From: Mesostigma viride
Lineage: Eukaryota > Streptophyta > Mesostigmatophyceae > Mesostigmatales > Mesostigmataceae
Direction: 5' to 3'
Length of the DNA stretch: 64,000 nucleotides
Assembly (NCBI GenBank): GCA_009746045.1
Contig: RPFO01000276.1
Location: 3,710,193 to 3,774,192, forward strand
Shown here: piece after piece, positions 1 to 12,000 of the stretch
Numbering within the stretch: position 1 is the first letter of the stretch
Layout: each line of letters opens with the position of its first letter
Translations under genes and position numbers: made by a program
Notes under the pieces: model-generated
Told to the model about the DNA's origin: nothing
Database searches by the model: none
What the model saw: the letters and a program-made list of their open reading frames with translations, nothing else

Positions 1-3000
1 ACCCGTACCGACTGCCGACGTGACTCCGCGGCAAACACCAATGGCAAAACTGCGCGCGCTGCTGCCATTTGTCCCCTCCTCCCCCGCATCATCCTCCAGC
101 GTGTAGCGCATGAGCAGGTGCCGCCAGGGGTAGGGCGTCGCCGACGTGCGACCCGACCGCTCCAGGTCGTTGGAGATGGCTTGCAGGGACCGAGCCATGC
201 CGGGCGGGGGGGACACATCCACCTCATTTGGCGGTGAGGCACCTTTGTCCGACATTTGGACAAATTTGCGGGTCACAAACACCTCGATGGTTTGGGGCTG
301 TGGGAGCGCAAGTGTCCAGGGATTGGGGGCCGAAATTGGGGTTGGGCCATACACCATCACACACAGGGAGATTACTGGCAGCCCAATCAGACACACACTT
401 AGACCTCAAATGAAAAGGGCACATCCACTAGAGCAAGGTAAGGGTCAGGTGTTTTGAGGCGGTAAGCTGGAATCCATCCATGCCCCCATCCGTACCGGTG
501 ACAACTTGGTACTGGCAATGGTGTCATGGGCGATGCGGTGAGAGCCAGCAGCAGTCGCACCCTGCACTACCCTGCGCATGCAAATGTTATACAGTTGTGT
601 AAATAAAAGAGCATCGCAGGCGGCATGTGCCCAGGAGAAAAAGCGAATGTTGACCGTTCCATGAATTACGATGATTGATTGGCAGGGACTGGAGTCCCCT
701 GTCCATGCCTCTCCACCACCAATCCCTGAAATAATTATCTCTTAAAACACAGTCAATATATCAAATCAATCTAATATAAATCTTTTTACCCTACCTGGTC
801 GCTAACAGACCCGTCCGGGACCATCTCCTGGAAGAGCTGCCGGCTGCACGTGGCCTCCACGGCGTCCTCAAAGTGGACCGAGAAGTTGGACAGGCCCACG
901 CCCGCGATACCACGCCCGTCCGCCTTGACCAAGGACTCCTGGGCAACAACGCACAGCAAGCAGACAGGCGAGGGAGTTCAAGCACACACACACGCCCGGT
1001 CGGTTGCTGTAGCCAAGAACTAGGGAGAGAAGGCGATAGACTGGCAGGTACCTGCAGATGCATCATCCGTGCTCATAATTTGCAGCTGTGTTGCCCACGG
1101 GCCGCCATCCGCAACCACCTCGAACCTGTTGGTTCCGATGTCCTTTCTCATGAGGTGGCTCTGCTGGGATTCCCCCACCCGGGACTAGCAGCCTTGCAAG
1201 ACAGCCAAGACGCCATTCCCTTTGGACTAGAAGCCTTGCAAGGCAGCCCAGCCACCATTCCCTTCGGACTAGCAGCCTTGCAAGGCAGCCAAGACGCCAT
1301 TCCCTTCGGACTAGCAGCCTTGCAAGGCAGCCAAGACGCCATTCCCTTCGGACTAGCAGCCTTGCAAGTCAGCCAAGACGCCATTCCCTTCGGACTAGCA
1401 GCCTTGCAAGGCAGCCAAGACGCCATTCCCTTCGGACTAGCAGCCTTGCAAGGCAGCCAAGACGCCATTCCCTTTGGACTAGCAGCCTTGCAAGGCAGCC
1501 AAGACGCCATTCCCTTCGGACTAGCAGCCTTGCAAGGCAGCCAAGACGCCATTCCCTTTGGACAAGCAGCCTTGCAAGGCAGCCAAGACGCCATTCCCTT
1601 TGGACAAGCAGCCTTGCAAGCCAAGACGCCATTCCCTTTGGACTAGCAGCCTTGCAAGCCAAGACGCCATTCCCTATGGACTAGCAGCCTTGCAAGCCAA
1701 GACGCCATTCCCTTTGGACTAGCAGCCTTGCAAGGCAGCCAAGACGCCATTCCCTTTGGACTAGCAGCCTTGCAAGGCAGCCAAGACGCCATTCCCTTCG
1801 GACTAGCAGCCTTGCAAGGCAGCCAAGACGCCATTCCCTTTGGACTAGCAGCCTTGCAAGGCAGCCAAGACGCCATTCCCTTTGGACAAGCAGCTTTGCA
1901 AGCCAAGACGCCATTCCCTTTGGACTAGCAGCCTTGCAAGCCAAGACGCCATTCCCTATGGACTAGCAGCCTTGCAAGTCAGCCAAGACGCCATTCCCCT
2001 GAGGCCACGGATCCCGTGGTGGTTAAGTGCACCTGTGTAACTGACCCCTTATACATCCCCCAGACATCCACAGAGCGAGAGATAACCAGAGGATTTCCCT
2101 TGTGAAGTGGCCACAGGCTTTCCCTTGCCACATGGTAAAAGGCATCCCTGCAGTGACCCCGCCGCCACACTTCTGTGCTCATTTGTTAGGCATGAGGCCC
2201 CGATTAACAGCCAGGGGCAGCAGGATTTCTGCGATGTCGCTATAATAATAAAGATTGGTAGTACGGTAGAACAGATATATGTAGCTTTACAATACGGCTT
2301 TGATCAGTGACCATCCTGTCATATATCTTCATTAAACAACAATGCCGCTGCTGTCACCCCTCCCATGCACTTCCGCACCAATCTCAAGGACCCCCCCACC
2401 TTGAGCACCATCCCCCCACCTTGCTCTTTCGATAACCCATCTTCCCCCATCCTCCCTTCGCTACGTGCGTGGTTCCTCTCCTGATGACCATCCATCACCA
2501 CGCTATGGCCCCGCTCCCTCCTTTTCAAGAACCCTCCCCCCTTGAACACTGTCCCCTAATGCTTCCCACCCCCTACGCACCTTGAGAGTCATCACTTGTT
2601 GGGCCCTATTCTCTCCTTGCGCCCCTTGGCCACTTATTGAGTACCAATCAGTCACAGCCCTTGGGTTACCCTATGGGTTGCCGATCCGTCGGCGTCCACG
2701 CCTCCCTCCCCTCCACCACCACCCTCTCACATCGTGCCCCCTCCCCTCCCCTTCCATGCCATCTCCCCACCTAGAGCGTCTGACCCCTCACCATCGGAAT
2801 GTGCATCATGCCCTTTCCTTCAGCATCCACACCATAAAAGGACTGCCCCACCTTGAGTGCCCACAGCCTGGAATGCTGTTTCCACCTCGCGCGTCCATAC
2901 CCTCACCACATCACCTGATCGCCTCACCTTGAGTGTCCACATCTCCCACGCCACCCATCCCATCATCCCCTCACCTTGAGCGTCCACATCTCGAGGAAGC

Positions 3001-6000
3001 GCTCATGCATGCACGTGCCGCCATTCACGCGGTGGACGGGCATGGCCAGCAGAGCCCGCACTTCCTCGGGGCTGCACCAGCGGCGCGCCACCCGCAGCAG
3101 CTTGTCGCGGTCGTTGGCCGTCAGGCGCTGAAGCTCCTCCACATCCACGCCGATCTGGGGAGATAGACGGGAGGGGGGGGGGGGGGGAAGGGCAGGGGGG
3201 TGTCCAGAGAGGGTAGGCGAGGGCATGAAGGGGGGATGACGAATTAGAAATGGGTTGCAAGAGGTACAGTAGGGCAGAAAGTGTGTAGAAAAGGCTGGGG
3301 GAGAGATGAAGGAAAGGTAGGAAGGGGCAAGAAGGGGTAGGAAGGGGTAGGGTTAGTCTGTTGGGAGGGGCAGTGCGGTCCATATGCGGTGCAGGCATCA
3401 CGGCCGTGGGTAAATGGGGGGTAGAGAGGGGTAGAGAGGGGTAGCGAGGGGTAGAGAGGGGTAGAGAGGGGTAGAGAGGGGTAGAGAGGGGTAGAGAGGG
3501 GTAGAGAGGGGTAGAGAGGGGTAGAGAGGGGTAGAGAGGGGTAGAGAGGGGTAGAGAGGGGTAGAGAGGGGTAGAGAGGGGTAGAGAGGGGTAGAGAGGG
3601 AAGAGAGGGGTAGAGAGGGTAGAGAGGGGTAGAGAGGGGTAGAGAGGGGTAGAGAGGGGTAGAGAGGGGTAGAGAGGGGTAGAGAGGGGTAGAGAGGGGT
3701 AGAGAGGGGTAGAGAGGGGTAGAGAGGGGTAGAGAGGGGTAGAGAGGGGTAGAGAGGGGTAGAGAGGGGTAGAGAGGGGTAGAGAGGGGTAGAGAGGGGT
3801 AGAGAGGGGCAGAGAGGGGTAGAGAGGGGAAGAGAGGGGTAGAGATGGGTAGAGAGCGACAGAGATGGGTAGAGAGGGGTAGAACGAGGGAGCACACACA
3901 CGGGCCACTTACCTGGGCATCCCCTCCACACACACAGGACAACGGTCATCCGGTGTCAAGGGCATGCCCCTCCCAGTTACAAATCCCAACCAGGATGTGA
4001 ATGCATGGTCATGCTCCCGAGCTCCTGAGCTCCCACGCACCCTGCCTATTTGCCCATAGGCCACCCATACACCGCATGGCATCCACCCATCTCATCGCTA
4101 GGATGCAAAGCACGTCGCCGCATTCCCCCGCTCACGCTTCGCAACCGCCGACTGCCACGCCACCGTCCCCATCAGTTGTACTGTGTAGTTCTACTCAGTA
4201 CCCTAAATCCTAGTGTGGACGCCGCGCCGTCAGCATCTTTGCTGCGACGGAATCTTGTGAACGGCATCTAGCGTCGCGCCGAGGAATCTCGGACTATGTT
4301 AAGCAAGTCCAATGCACGATGATAAGTTAATGAGAAATAAATGCAACGTGACGGCGGACGAGGTAGCCGCCTGCGTGTTCCTCTGCGTAGCACCAAAGCA
4401 CTTGCCTCTCGACGAAGAGCGTTGGTATCCAAAACACATTATTGCAACTTGTACTCAAGAAAGAACATTTTCAAAAATGTTCCGGACGGGCCTGACAACG
4501 CCGTCGTCGAAAATCAAACACAAAATCAAGCTGCCGAATCTCGGAGCCCTGGGCTCGAAGGGCGTGGGCACACTTCGCAAGCCCACCGCGAGCGAGATTC
4601 AGAGGAATCTGAACGAAGAATTTGCCAAGCAGGATAGCCCCGCAGTGGTGGACACTGCGGCGGAGGAAACTGCACCTGCAGCTGCCCGTGCAGCGGAGCT
4701 GCCAAGTGGATCACAGGCGGCTGGGCTGCGCACTGCAAGCCTAGACCGTGCTGCCCGCATCCTCTGGATGAAGGAGCAAAAGGTGATCGAGGAGCGAATT
4801 CCTGCGCCGATTCCAGCGGCTCCTGAGCCATCAGAGAAGGTGAAAGAACAGTTTATTTTGAACCTGCGCAAGTGGCACAGTGATGTCCAAGACATGGTAG
4901 CCAAGCCTATCGAATTGCTGAGGCGCAATCGGCTGGCCACCGAGGGTTACAAGGTCGTATCCGACCTGATCGAGATAGCCTACAAGGAGGACCGGAGCTG
5001 GGAAGAATTCATGGCTAGCCTTGAGAAGAATCTCCTGAAGACGGGGCTAATGCGCCTCGTCGCAGATGCAGTGAGTATTCTAAAGTTTGATCTGAATCGG
5101 AAGGTAGACATCAGCCAGGCAACGCTCGACTACGAGCAGAAACTGGCGTTGTCGTCCTGCTCGCCAGGTGACGCCTTCTCGGTGGTAATGTTTCTGGCAA
5201 AGGGCATCATGTCTGGTAGCCTGTCTGAGTCCGCCCTCCAGGGCATGTCGGGAACACTGACTGTCGACAAGCTAGCAAATAGGGCAGAGGCTTTCCAGAT
5301 TATTCGCAATTCTGTTGCTGTGCCGGCTGCCGCCAAGGCATTGGTGGCAGCGGGCATTTCTGACCCTCTTTCCTCTGCTGCAGCGCCCATTGCAAGAATT
5401 CATGGTGCAGGTGAAGAGAAGTGTGGCCGATGCCAGGGCACCGGGCATGTGTGGTCGGATTGCCCAGCCAACACGAAGGCTGGTCCGAATGTGCGGCTGT
5501 GTGGCGCCTGCCACCAGCCAGGGCACTTCGCCAAGGACTGCAAGCACACACGCGGTCCGCAGGGCAAGAAGCGCCCGCCCAAGCCGGCTGGCAACATGCG
5601 GCCCAAGAAGGCCAAGTGGAACAAATGGCAGAGGCAGGGGAACACCCAGGCCACACCTGCTAACACTCATGTGCCTGTCCCTGCTCCCTCTGCAGCAAAC
5701 TAGATAGCCCATGTTGGGACGATGATGTGTTTACCACTAATCTAGCTGCATGTGATGAGCTGGGTAGTTGTGTAGACAACAATTCTGCTGCGTGCATTGC
5801 TGCTGTGTTGCGTAGCGGCTTGTGCACAGACATTGTTACGCCTGCGGCAACGCGGGACCATGAACCCCCACCGACCAGTAATGCTGGTACTATGCAAGCT
5901 GGACTCATGCACGTCGACCGTGACGATGGGGGGTCACTGGCCACACCAGGTGAAGTCCTTTCCTTGACTGCTGTTGCTGCACGCTTGCATCATGTGTTAG

Positions 6001-9000
6001 GCCATGGGACCCACGCTATCCGTTTTGCACGGGCACTGGCACCGGGGACTAAGTTGGCTAGCACGGTGCAGTCCATGTACAGTGGTTGTCACCAGTGTCA
6101 GTCCACTGCGCCTAAGCGTGCACGTAGGCATGTCAAACACCCACCCCTTGAGCGTGGTCACTTGGTGTGTGACATTTTGTTCCAGGACCAGGCTGTCTAC
6201 TTGCTGGGAATAGACAGATTTTCCCATTTTGTTTCAGTTGTCCCACTCAAGTCACAGCATGTTGGGGACCTCCTTGAGGGGATAGACCTGTTGGACTCCA
6301 TGTTTAGCATGGTTACAGGGATGCAGTTTGATCAGCAATTCAAGTGGGCTGCCAAGGAACCTGGATATGAGTTTGTGGGAACAGTGGGGCGTGAGGACCA
6401 CGAGTCACAAGGGATAGCGGAGAGAGCGGTACAGGAGTTTAAGCTGCTTGCTACCCGACGTGGGGACCACATGCCACACAGTGAATTCTCTAGTCGGCTC
6501 TTGTGGGCACTTGCCGTGTGTCGAAGTTTGAACAACCGTGTGCTGATGTCGACACAGGATGGGGTGTTGGTGACTGCCGAGGGTTTGCAGTTTGGCCAAT
6601 ATCACGATGTGGTGGTGGATGTGTACAAAGACCACCTAGCATCCCGTTTTCAGCGCCTTGTCCAGTTGGATAGGCGACGTGGGGCTTATGAGCCCAGTGT
6701 GGGGCATGATGTTTGGCTGCACAAGGAAGGTGCCCTGGGTAAGCGTGGCAGGTGGCTTGGTCCAGCCAAGGTAATTTCTTGTGATGCTGCTATGCGTAAA
6801 TGCGTGGTGGACTATGAGGGCACTGAGGTCACTATGGCTTGGAATAGGGTGAAGCCCTACATGCGTGATGTGGAGGCTTGGTCTAGAGTGTTGGAGTTGT
6901 ACTCCGACCCTAGCAGGCTCTCTAGCACTGTGACTCCTCCTTCCTCTTCGGCTCCTGTATGTGACAATGCAGGGGACAGTGGTACTAGCGCGCCTAGTGG
7001 GGAAGCTGAGTTGGAGTTGCAGAGTGGGGACTATGATGATGATGTTGCTGTGGTAGCACACCACTTACACACCCTAGGGGTAGAACAGGCAGAGAGCTTG
7101 CGCGACAGCTTGCCTAACCTCCCCCCTTCTGGCGTTGGTCGGGAGGATCCCTGCGTTGGTAGGGATAGTACTCAGGGCAGTTCCTGTCTTGAGCGCCCAA
7201 GCCGTAAGGGCTTTCTCACCCTTGCTGTAGAAAGGTTGATGCGTAAACCTCCTACAGACGCTTTGCAAAATCCCGTCAAGGCAGCGATGGTATCCGCATT
7301 TGGTACCCTGGGTGATCAGCATGGTATGAGGATGTTGGTAGATACGCAGGCGAGAACCTCCATTGTCTCATCCCTGCACTACAATCCTGTGAGACCCTCA
7401 GTGCACTGGGAGTGTGTGACTGATTTTGCTGGCTCAACGAAGTTCCCTGTCCTTGGTGTCATTGATGTCAATGTGATGGGGGTGCTAGTTGAGTTTTGCG
7501 TGGTGGAAGGGTATAGTGGTCCACCAATCCTTGGTCAGAACTTCCTTGTACGGGAGGATGTCTGGGTCAACTCCACCTGCTTGCGGCGGGAGGGGCATGC
7601 TGATCTGCCTCTTGAGGACTATGCTGTCATGTCTGACTGCCAACTTGTTGCTGTCATAGGCAACATTCGGCACGTGAACTATGCCCGTGAGAGTGATGTG
7701 CCGTTGGTAACTCAGTTGTTGCTTCCTAAACGTCCTAGCTTGGCTAGTCTCGGCATTGGACGTCATGATGTTGCTACCCAAAGCCCTATCTCTTACCATG
7801 ATGCTGACGTGGAGTGTCAAACGGAGGAGGGGCTAGATGGGTGGACTAAGGCCATTATTGCGTCAGGTGAAAGGTGGCTTGCATACCGTGCTGTTGAACC
7901 GGTTGATGAAGTGCCCAGTGGTGCTCGCCTTTTGCGCCACAAGTGGACTTTGGAGCGTAAGTTGGTGCCTGACACAACAACTAGGGTGCCTTTTGTTCGC
8001 CCGGTGGTCCTAGAATTTTCAGGTACTAGTGATCTTCCGGACAATGCCATCTCAGCACCTGGGTTGATCAAGGATAATTGGCGCATGGTCCTGTCCTTCT
8101 ACCTAGGCCAGCTCAACAAGGGACTTCCGTATGAGTCAGCCCTCATGGATTTCAGCAAAGCTTTTTTGAATGGTGATCCCAAGCTCGCTGAGAATGTGTG
8201 GGCTGGCACGACCCGCTTGTATGTGCGCTGTCCTCCCTTGTGGCAGCCTATCATGGGCAAGAAGTTTCTCCGTCTCTTGAAGGGTGTTGACGGTACTGTG
8301 ACAGGTCCTCGGATTTGGCGCCTTTGCCTCGAGCGTCTTTTGCTTGATGTGATGCACATGTACTATCATGACCTGGACCCCTCTCTGTTTGTTGGCTCAT
8401 GGGAGGGGCAGCCAGTTTTTGTGTTCATTCATGTCGATGATGTGGACTGCATGGGCCCCACACCGTGGCTAGACTGGTTTTGTGCCACTGTTGCTCAGCA
8501 CTTCCCGGTCGGCAAGGTCATTCGCCGCGTCTTGGACAAGTATGTCAAGTTCTGTGGCGTCGACACTATGCTCACCAAGGATGCCTCTGGCAGATATGTG
8601 ATGAAGCTGCGTGCAGCGGGGGACTATGTTCAGGAGCTCATCACTCAGCTTTCATCCCTTACTAGTCAGTATATTCAGCCTGCTGAGTGTGGTTCTCTGC
8701 GGGGTAAGCTGAACTGGCTGGTCTCTACCGTCTCCCCTGACTTGGCGGTGCTTGCTCGGTTGCCAGATGACTTGATGTGCTCTCTTTCCCGCAATGTCAT
8801 GTGTAAGTACATTTCTGCCTCCCCTGGGTTGGTCTTACATGGGGTGGACTATGAGCGGCCTATTCACTTGTCCGCGTATTGTGATAGCAGTTTGGATAGT
8901 GCTAATATCTCTAAGCTCCGTGGGCGCTGTGCCGCTGTGGTGCTTTTGAGTAATTCTGCCACTGTCCATGTCCCTGAATCTTCCCCTTCACCCTTTGCGT

Positions 9001-12000
9001 GGTTTTCTCGCTTACATCGGCGGGTGTATGTGGGTAGTGACACTGCAGAGGCTCGTGCCTTCTGCGAGACTGCTGAGGAGTTGATGTATTTCCGTGCGGT
9101 TCTTCGGTGGTGTTTGAAGTTTTGCCGTGTCATTCCACAGGTTGATACCACCATCTTCACGGATTCGCAGTCGCTGATTGACTTTTTGGCTGATCCTTAT
9201 GCGCGCACGCGCAAGCTCGACTTCCTTCGTGCCAAAGAATATAGTGACGCTGTTTCGCTGTACCATGTTCGCGACAATGATAACATTTCAGATGCTTTGA
9301 CCAAGCTGTATGCCAAGGCTAGGCCTCAGTATGACAAGCTTCGTCTAGTTCAGGCGACACTTTAAATTGTCCCTGTCTGATTTCAGGGTTACATCTTGCC
9401 CTGGCTGATGTGTGTTTTCACTCTTTTCTGAATTTCCTATTTAAAATTGGCATTGACCATGGCCTTGATGCTTCTCTCTGCGGGAGAGTTGCATACTATG
9501 TAATGGGCTCTTGTCTGGGTTTTCACCCGTTGATGCTTGGCGGTGGCCGGCATACTATGTTTCCGGGTTTCCCCAGTGTGGTACGATGAATAAATGACTT
9601 GCCATAATGATGTGTGTCTTGCACATGCATCCAAGTTCATGCGACCGCTATGCTTGTTGGTGTTGTTTCCCAACAAGACTTTGCCACTACTAGGATTGTG
9701 AAGTCGGTGACTGGGATGCGGCCGTACCGATCATCTTGAGTACATCCCTGTCCGTACCGACTCACAAAGAAAAAGAAGTCGGAGTTGTACTGTGTAGTTC
9801 TACTCAGTACCCTAAATCCTAGTGTGGACGCCGCGCCGTCAGCATCTTTGCTGCGACGGAATCTTGTGAACGGCATCTAGCGTCGCGCCGAGGAATCTCG
9901 GACTATGTTAAGCAAGTCCAATGCACGATGATAAGTTAATGAGAAATAAATGCAACGTGACGGCGGACGAGGTAGCCGCCTGCGTGTTCCTCTGCGTAGC
10001 ACCAAAGCACTTGCCTCTCGACGAAGAGCGTTGGTATCCAAAACACATTATTGCAACTCCATCCATTGATGGTCACGATGCCGTCCCCATCGCCACAACA
10101 TCACTATTCACCGCAACGAACCAGGGCGGCGGGTCGGAACCTGTGTGGGGCCAAGTACGCATCCGTCCGCGTCATAGGCAGCCGGTACATAAACCAGTGC
10201 ACCACACCCTCTCAAATCATTACCGCGTTCATGCAGCCACAAGTGCCACCGGCCACTCACCTGGGCATCCCCTTTACCCACAGGTAAAACCCCACCTCGG
10301 CGTCTAGCGTGATGACGCAAGTAACCAGCAATGCCACCCACCTCAGCGTCGAGCGTGACGGCACAAGTGACCAGTGAGGCCGTGTTGGACATGTTGAAGC
10401 GTAGTCGGCCGCCCACGCATTGCTGGCGCGCCCAGGGTGGCATCCTGTCCAACGGCAGGTGCTGCCATGCCAGCTGGCAGATGGTGGCCACGGGATGATT
10501 TGCATTGATGGATCGGGTATATGAGGGCAACTTTGTGAGGTGGATCACACACCATACACAGAGCATAATGACGATAACAAAAGGATGATGGTGCACATAG
10601 AATGGGGGCGATGCCATAAGGCGAACTGCGCAAATGAGAACCGTTACAGAAGGGAACTTGCATCTATGCGGGCGGAGGCATAGGGGCAACGGGTGGGAAT
10701 TCCCAGAGCCTTGAAAAGTGACGTTGTTACGACTTGCCGTTGAACACATCCAAAAGCATGGCAGCCTGAAAGGGAAGATTATCAGGGTGGTCTTTATGTA
10801 CCGTATGCACCAGTGGTCCCTAGTCTGCTCACATGCACCACCCCACGTGCTCCGAATGTGCCCAGTCAGCTCCGAATGCCACACAAAACCGGCTCGAGAT
10901 ACAGCACACGAAAACGCTTCGAGAGTCCGAAAACGCTATCATGTGGCACTCGATAACCTACGGTCACTCTAACTGTTTGCATGGCCACTGTGACGTTTAC
11001 GAGGTCACTGCAAGCTCGAGCATGGGTCGTCGCGCAAAGAAAGTTCAGCGGCCAGCCGGTACATGGAGGGGGCATCGCATATGAAAAATGGCATCGCTGG
11101 ATGAACTGCAGTCAAGCATAAGGGACCAAAGATGGCTATTTGGTATTATGTGTCTCTCTGTGTGTCGTGTCGTATTCGAACAGCAAGTAGCACTCTGTAT
11201 CTGTTTCGACCCACCTCAGGTTTTCCGTACGTTGCGCGGTTGAGGCTGACTGATGCGGGGTCCACATCTTGGCCGCAATCTGAGGTGGTGTGGACGATAA
11301 TACACAGAGAGACAGTCATACACAGTAGGTGCAGCTGTTAGTGAGTAATCAACGGCAAGGACAGCCACAACCGTGCACACATGCAGGAGCGAGAGCGTTG
11401 CTGGACTAAACATGGGCGAACAGGGCGAGACGGGCAAAAGAATTTATTAGGGATAACAGGGCAGTAGGGCAATAGGGCCACCAGGGCCATAGGGCAATAG
11501 GGCCACCAGGGCCAAGACGGCCGAGAGGGCCCATGGGGCCGAGAGGGCCAATGGGAGCCACCAGGGCAATTAGGGTCAATAGGGCGAATAGGGCCACTAG
11601 GGCCACTAGGGCCACCAGGGCCACCAGGGCCACTAGGGCCACTAGGGCCTCTCGGGCCACTCGGGCCACTCGGGCCACTCGGGCCACTAAGGCCACTAGG
11701 GCCACTAGGGCGACTCGGGCCTCTAAGGCCACTAGGGCCACTCGGGCCACTAGGGCCAATACGGCCAATACGGCCAATACGGCCAATACAGCCAGTACGG
11801 CAAGTATGGCAGTAGGAGAGACATTGGAAATAGTGAAAAAAAGGCAGATAGGACAAGTACAGAAATTAAATGTATAATAGGGCAAGCAGGGCAAGCAGGG
11901 CAAGCAGGGCAAGCAGGGCAAGCAGGGCAAGCAGGGCAAGCAGGGCAAGCAGGGCAAGCAGGGCAAGCAGGGCAAGCAGGGCAAGCAGGGCAAGCAGGGC

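Larger units (their letters stand above)
4174..10058 (+). mobile_element. Complete Ty1/copia-like LTR retrotransposon
   Basis: The 5,885-bp element has LTRs 4174-4449 and 9783-10058, identical by eye, each starting AGTTG and ending CAACT. The host pentamer CCATC is duplicated at 4169-4173 and 10059-10063. The Gag frame has two zinc knuckles. The overlapping Pol frame carries integrase, a protease-like segment, a copia-type reverse transcriptase and RNase H. A purine tract precedes the 3' LTR. I could not match a primer-binding site after 4449. Identical LTRs and long intact frames imply a recent insertion. It lies antisense in a phosphopantetheinyl transferase intron. Confidence 0.95.

Noticed and set aside
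3003-3949. Long minus-strand frames with [10 protein letters not shown] repeats
   Set aside because: Result of the GTAGAGAGGG array. Only the segment 3154-2975 in one frame is a real exon.
4450-4480. Primer-binding site of the copia element
   Set aside because: No stretch after the 5' LTR could be matched to a known tRNA 3' end from memory; TTGGTATCC near 4430 lies inside the LTR.
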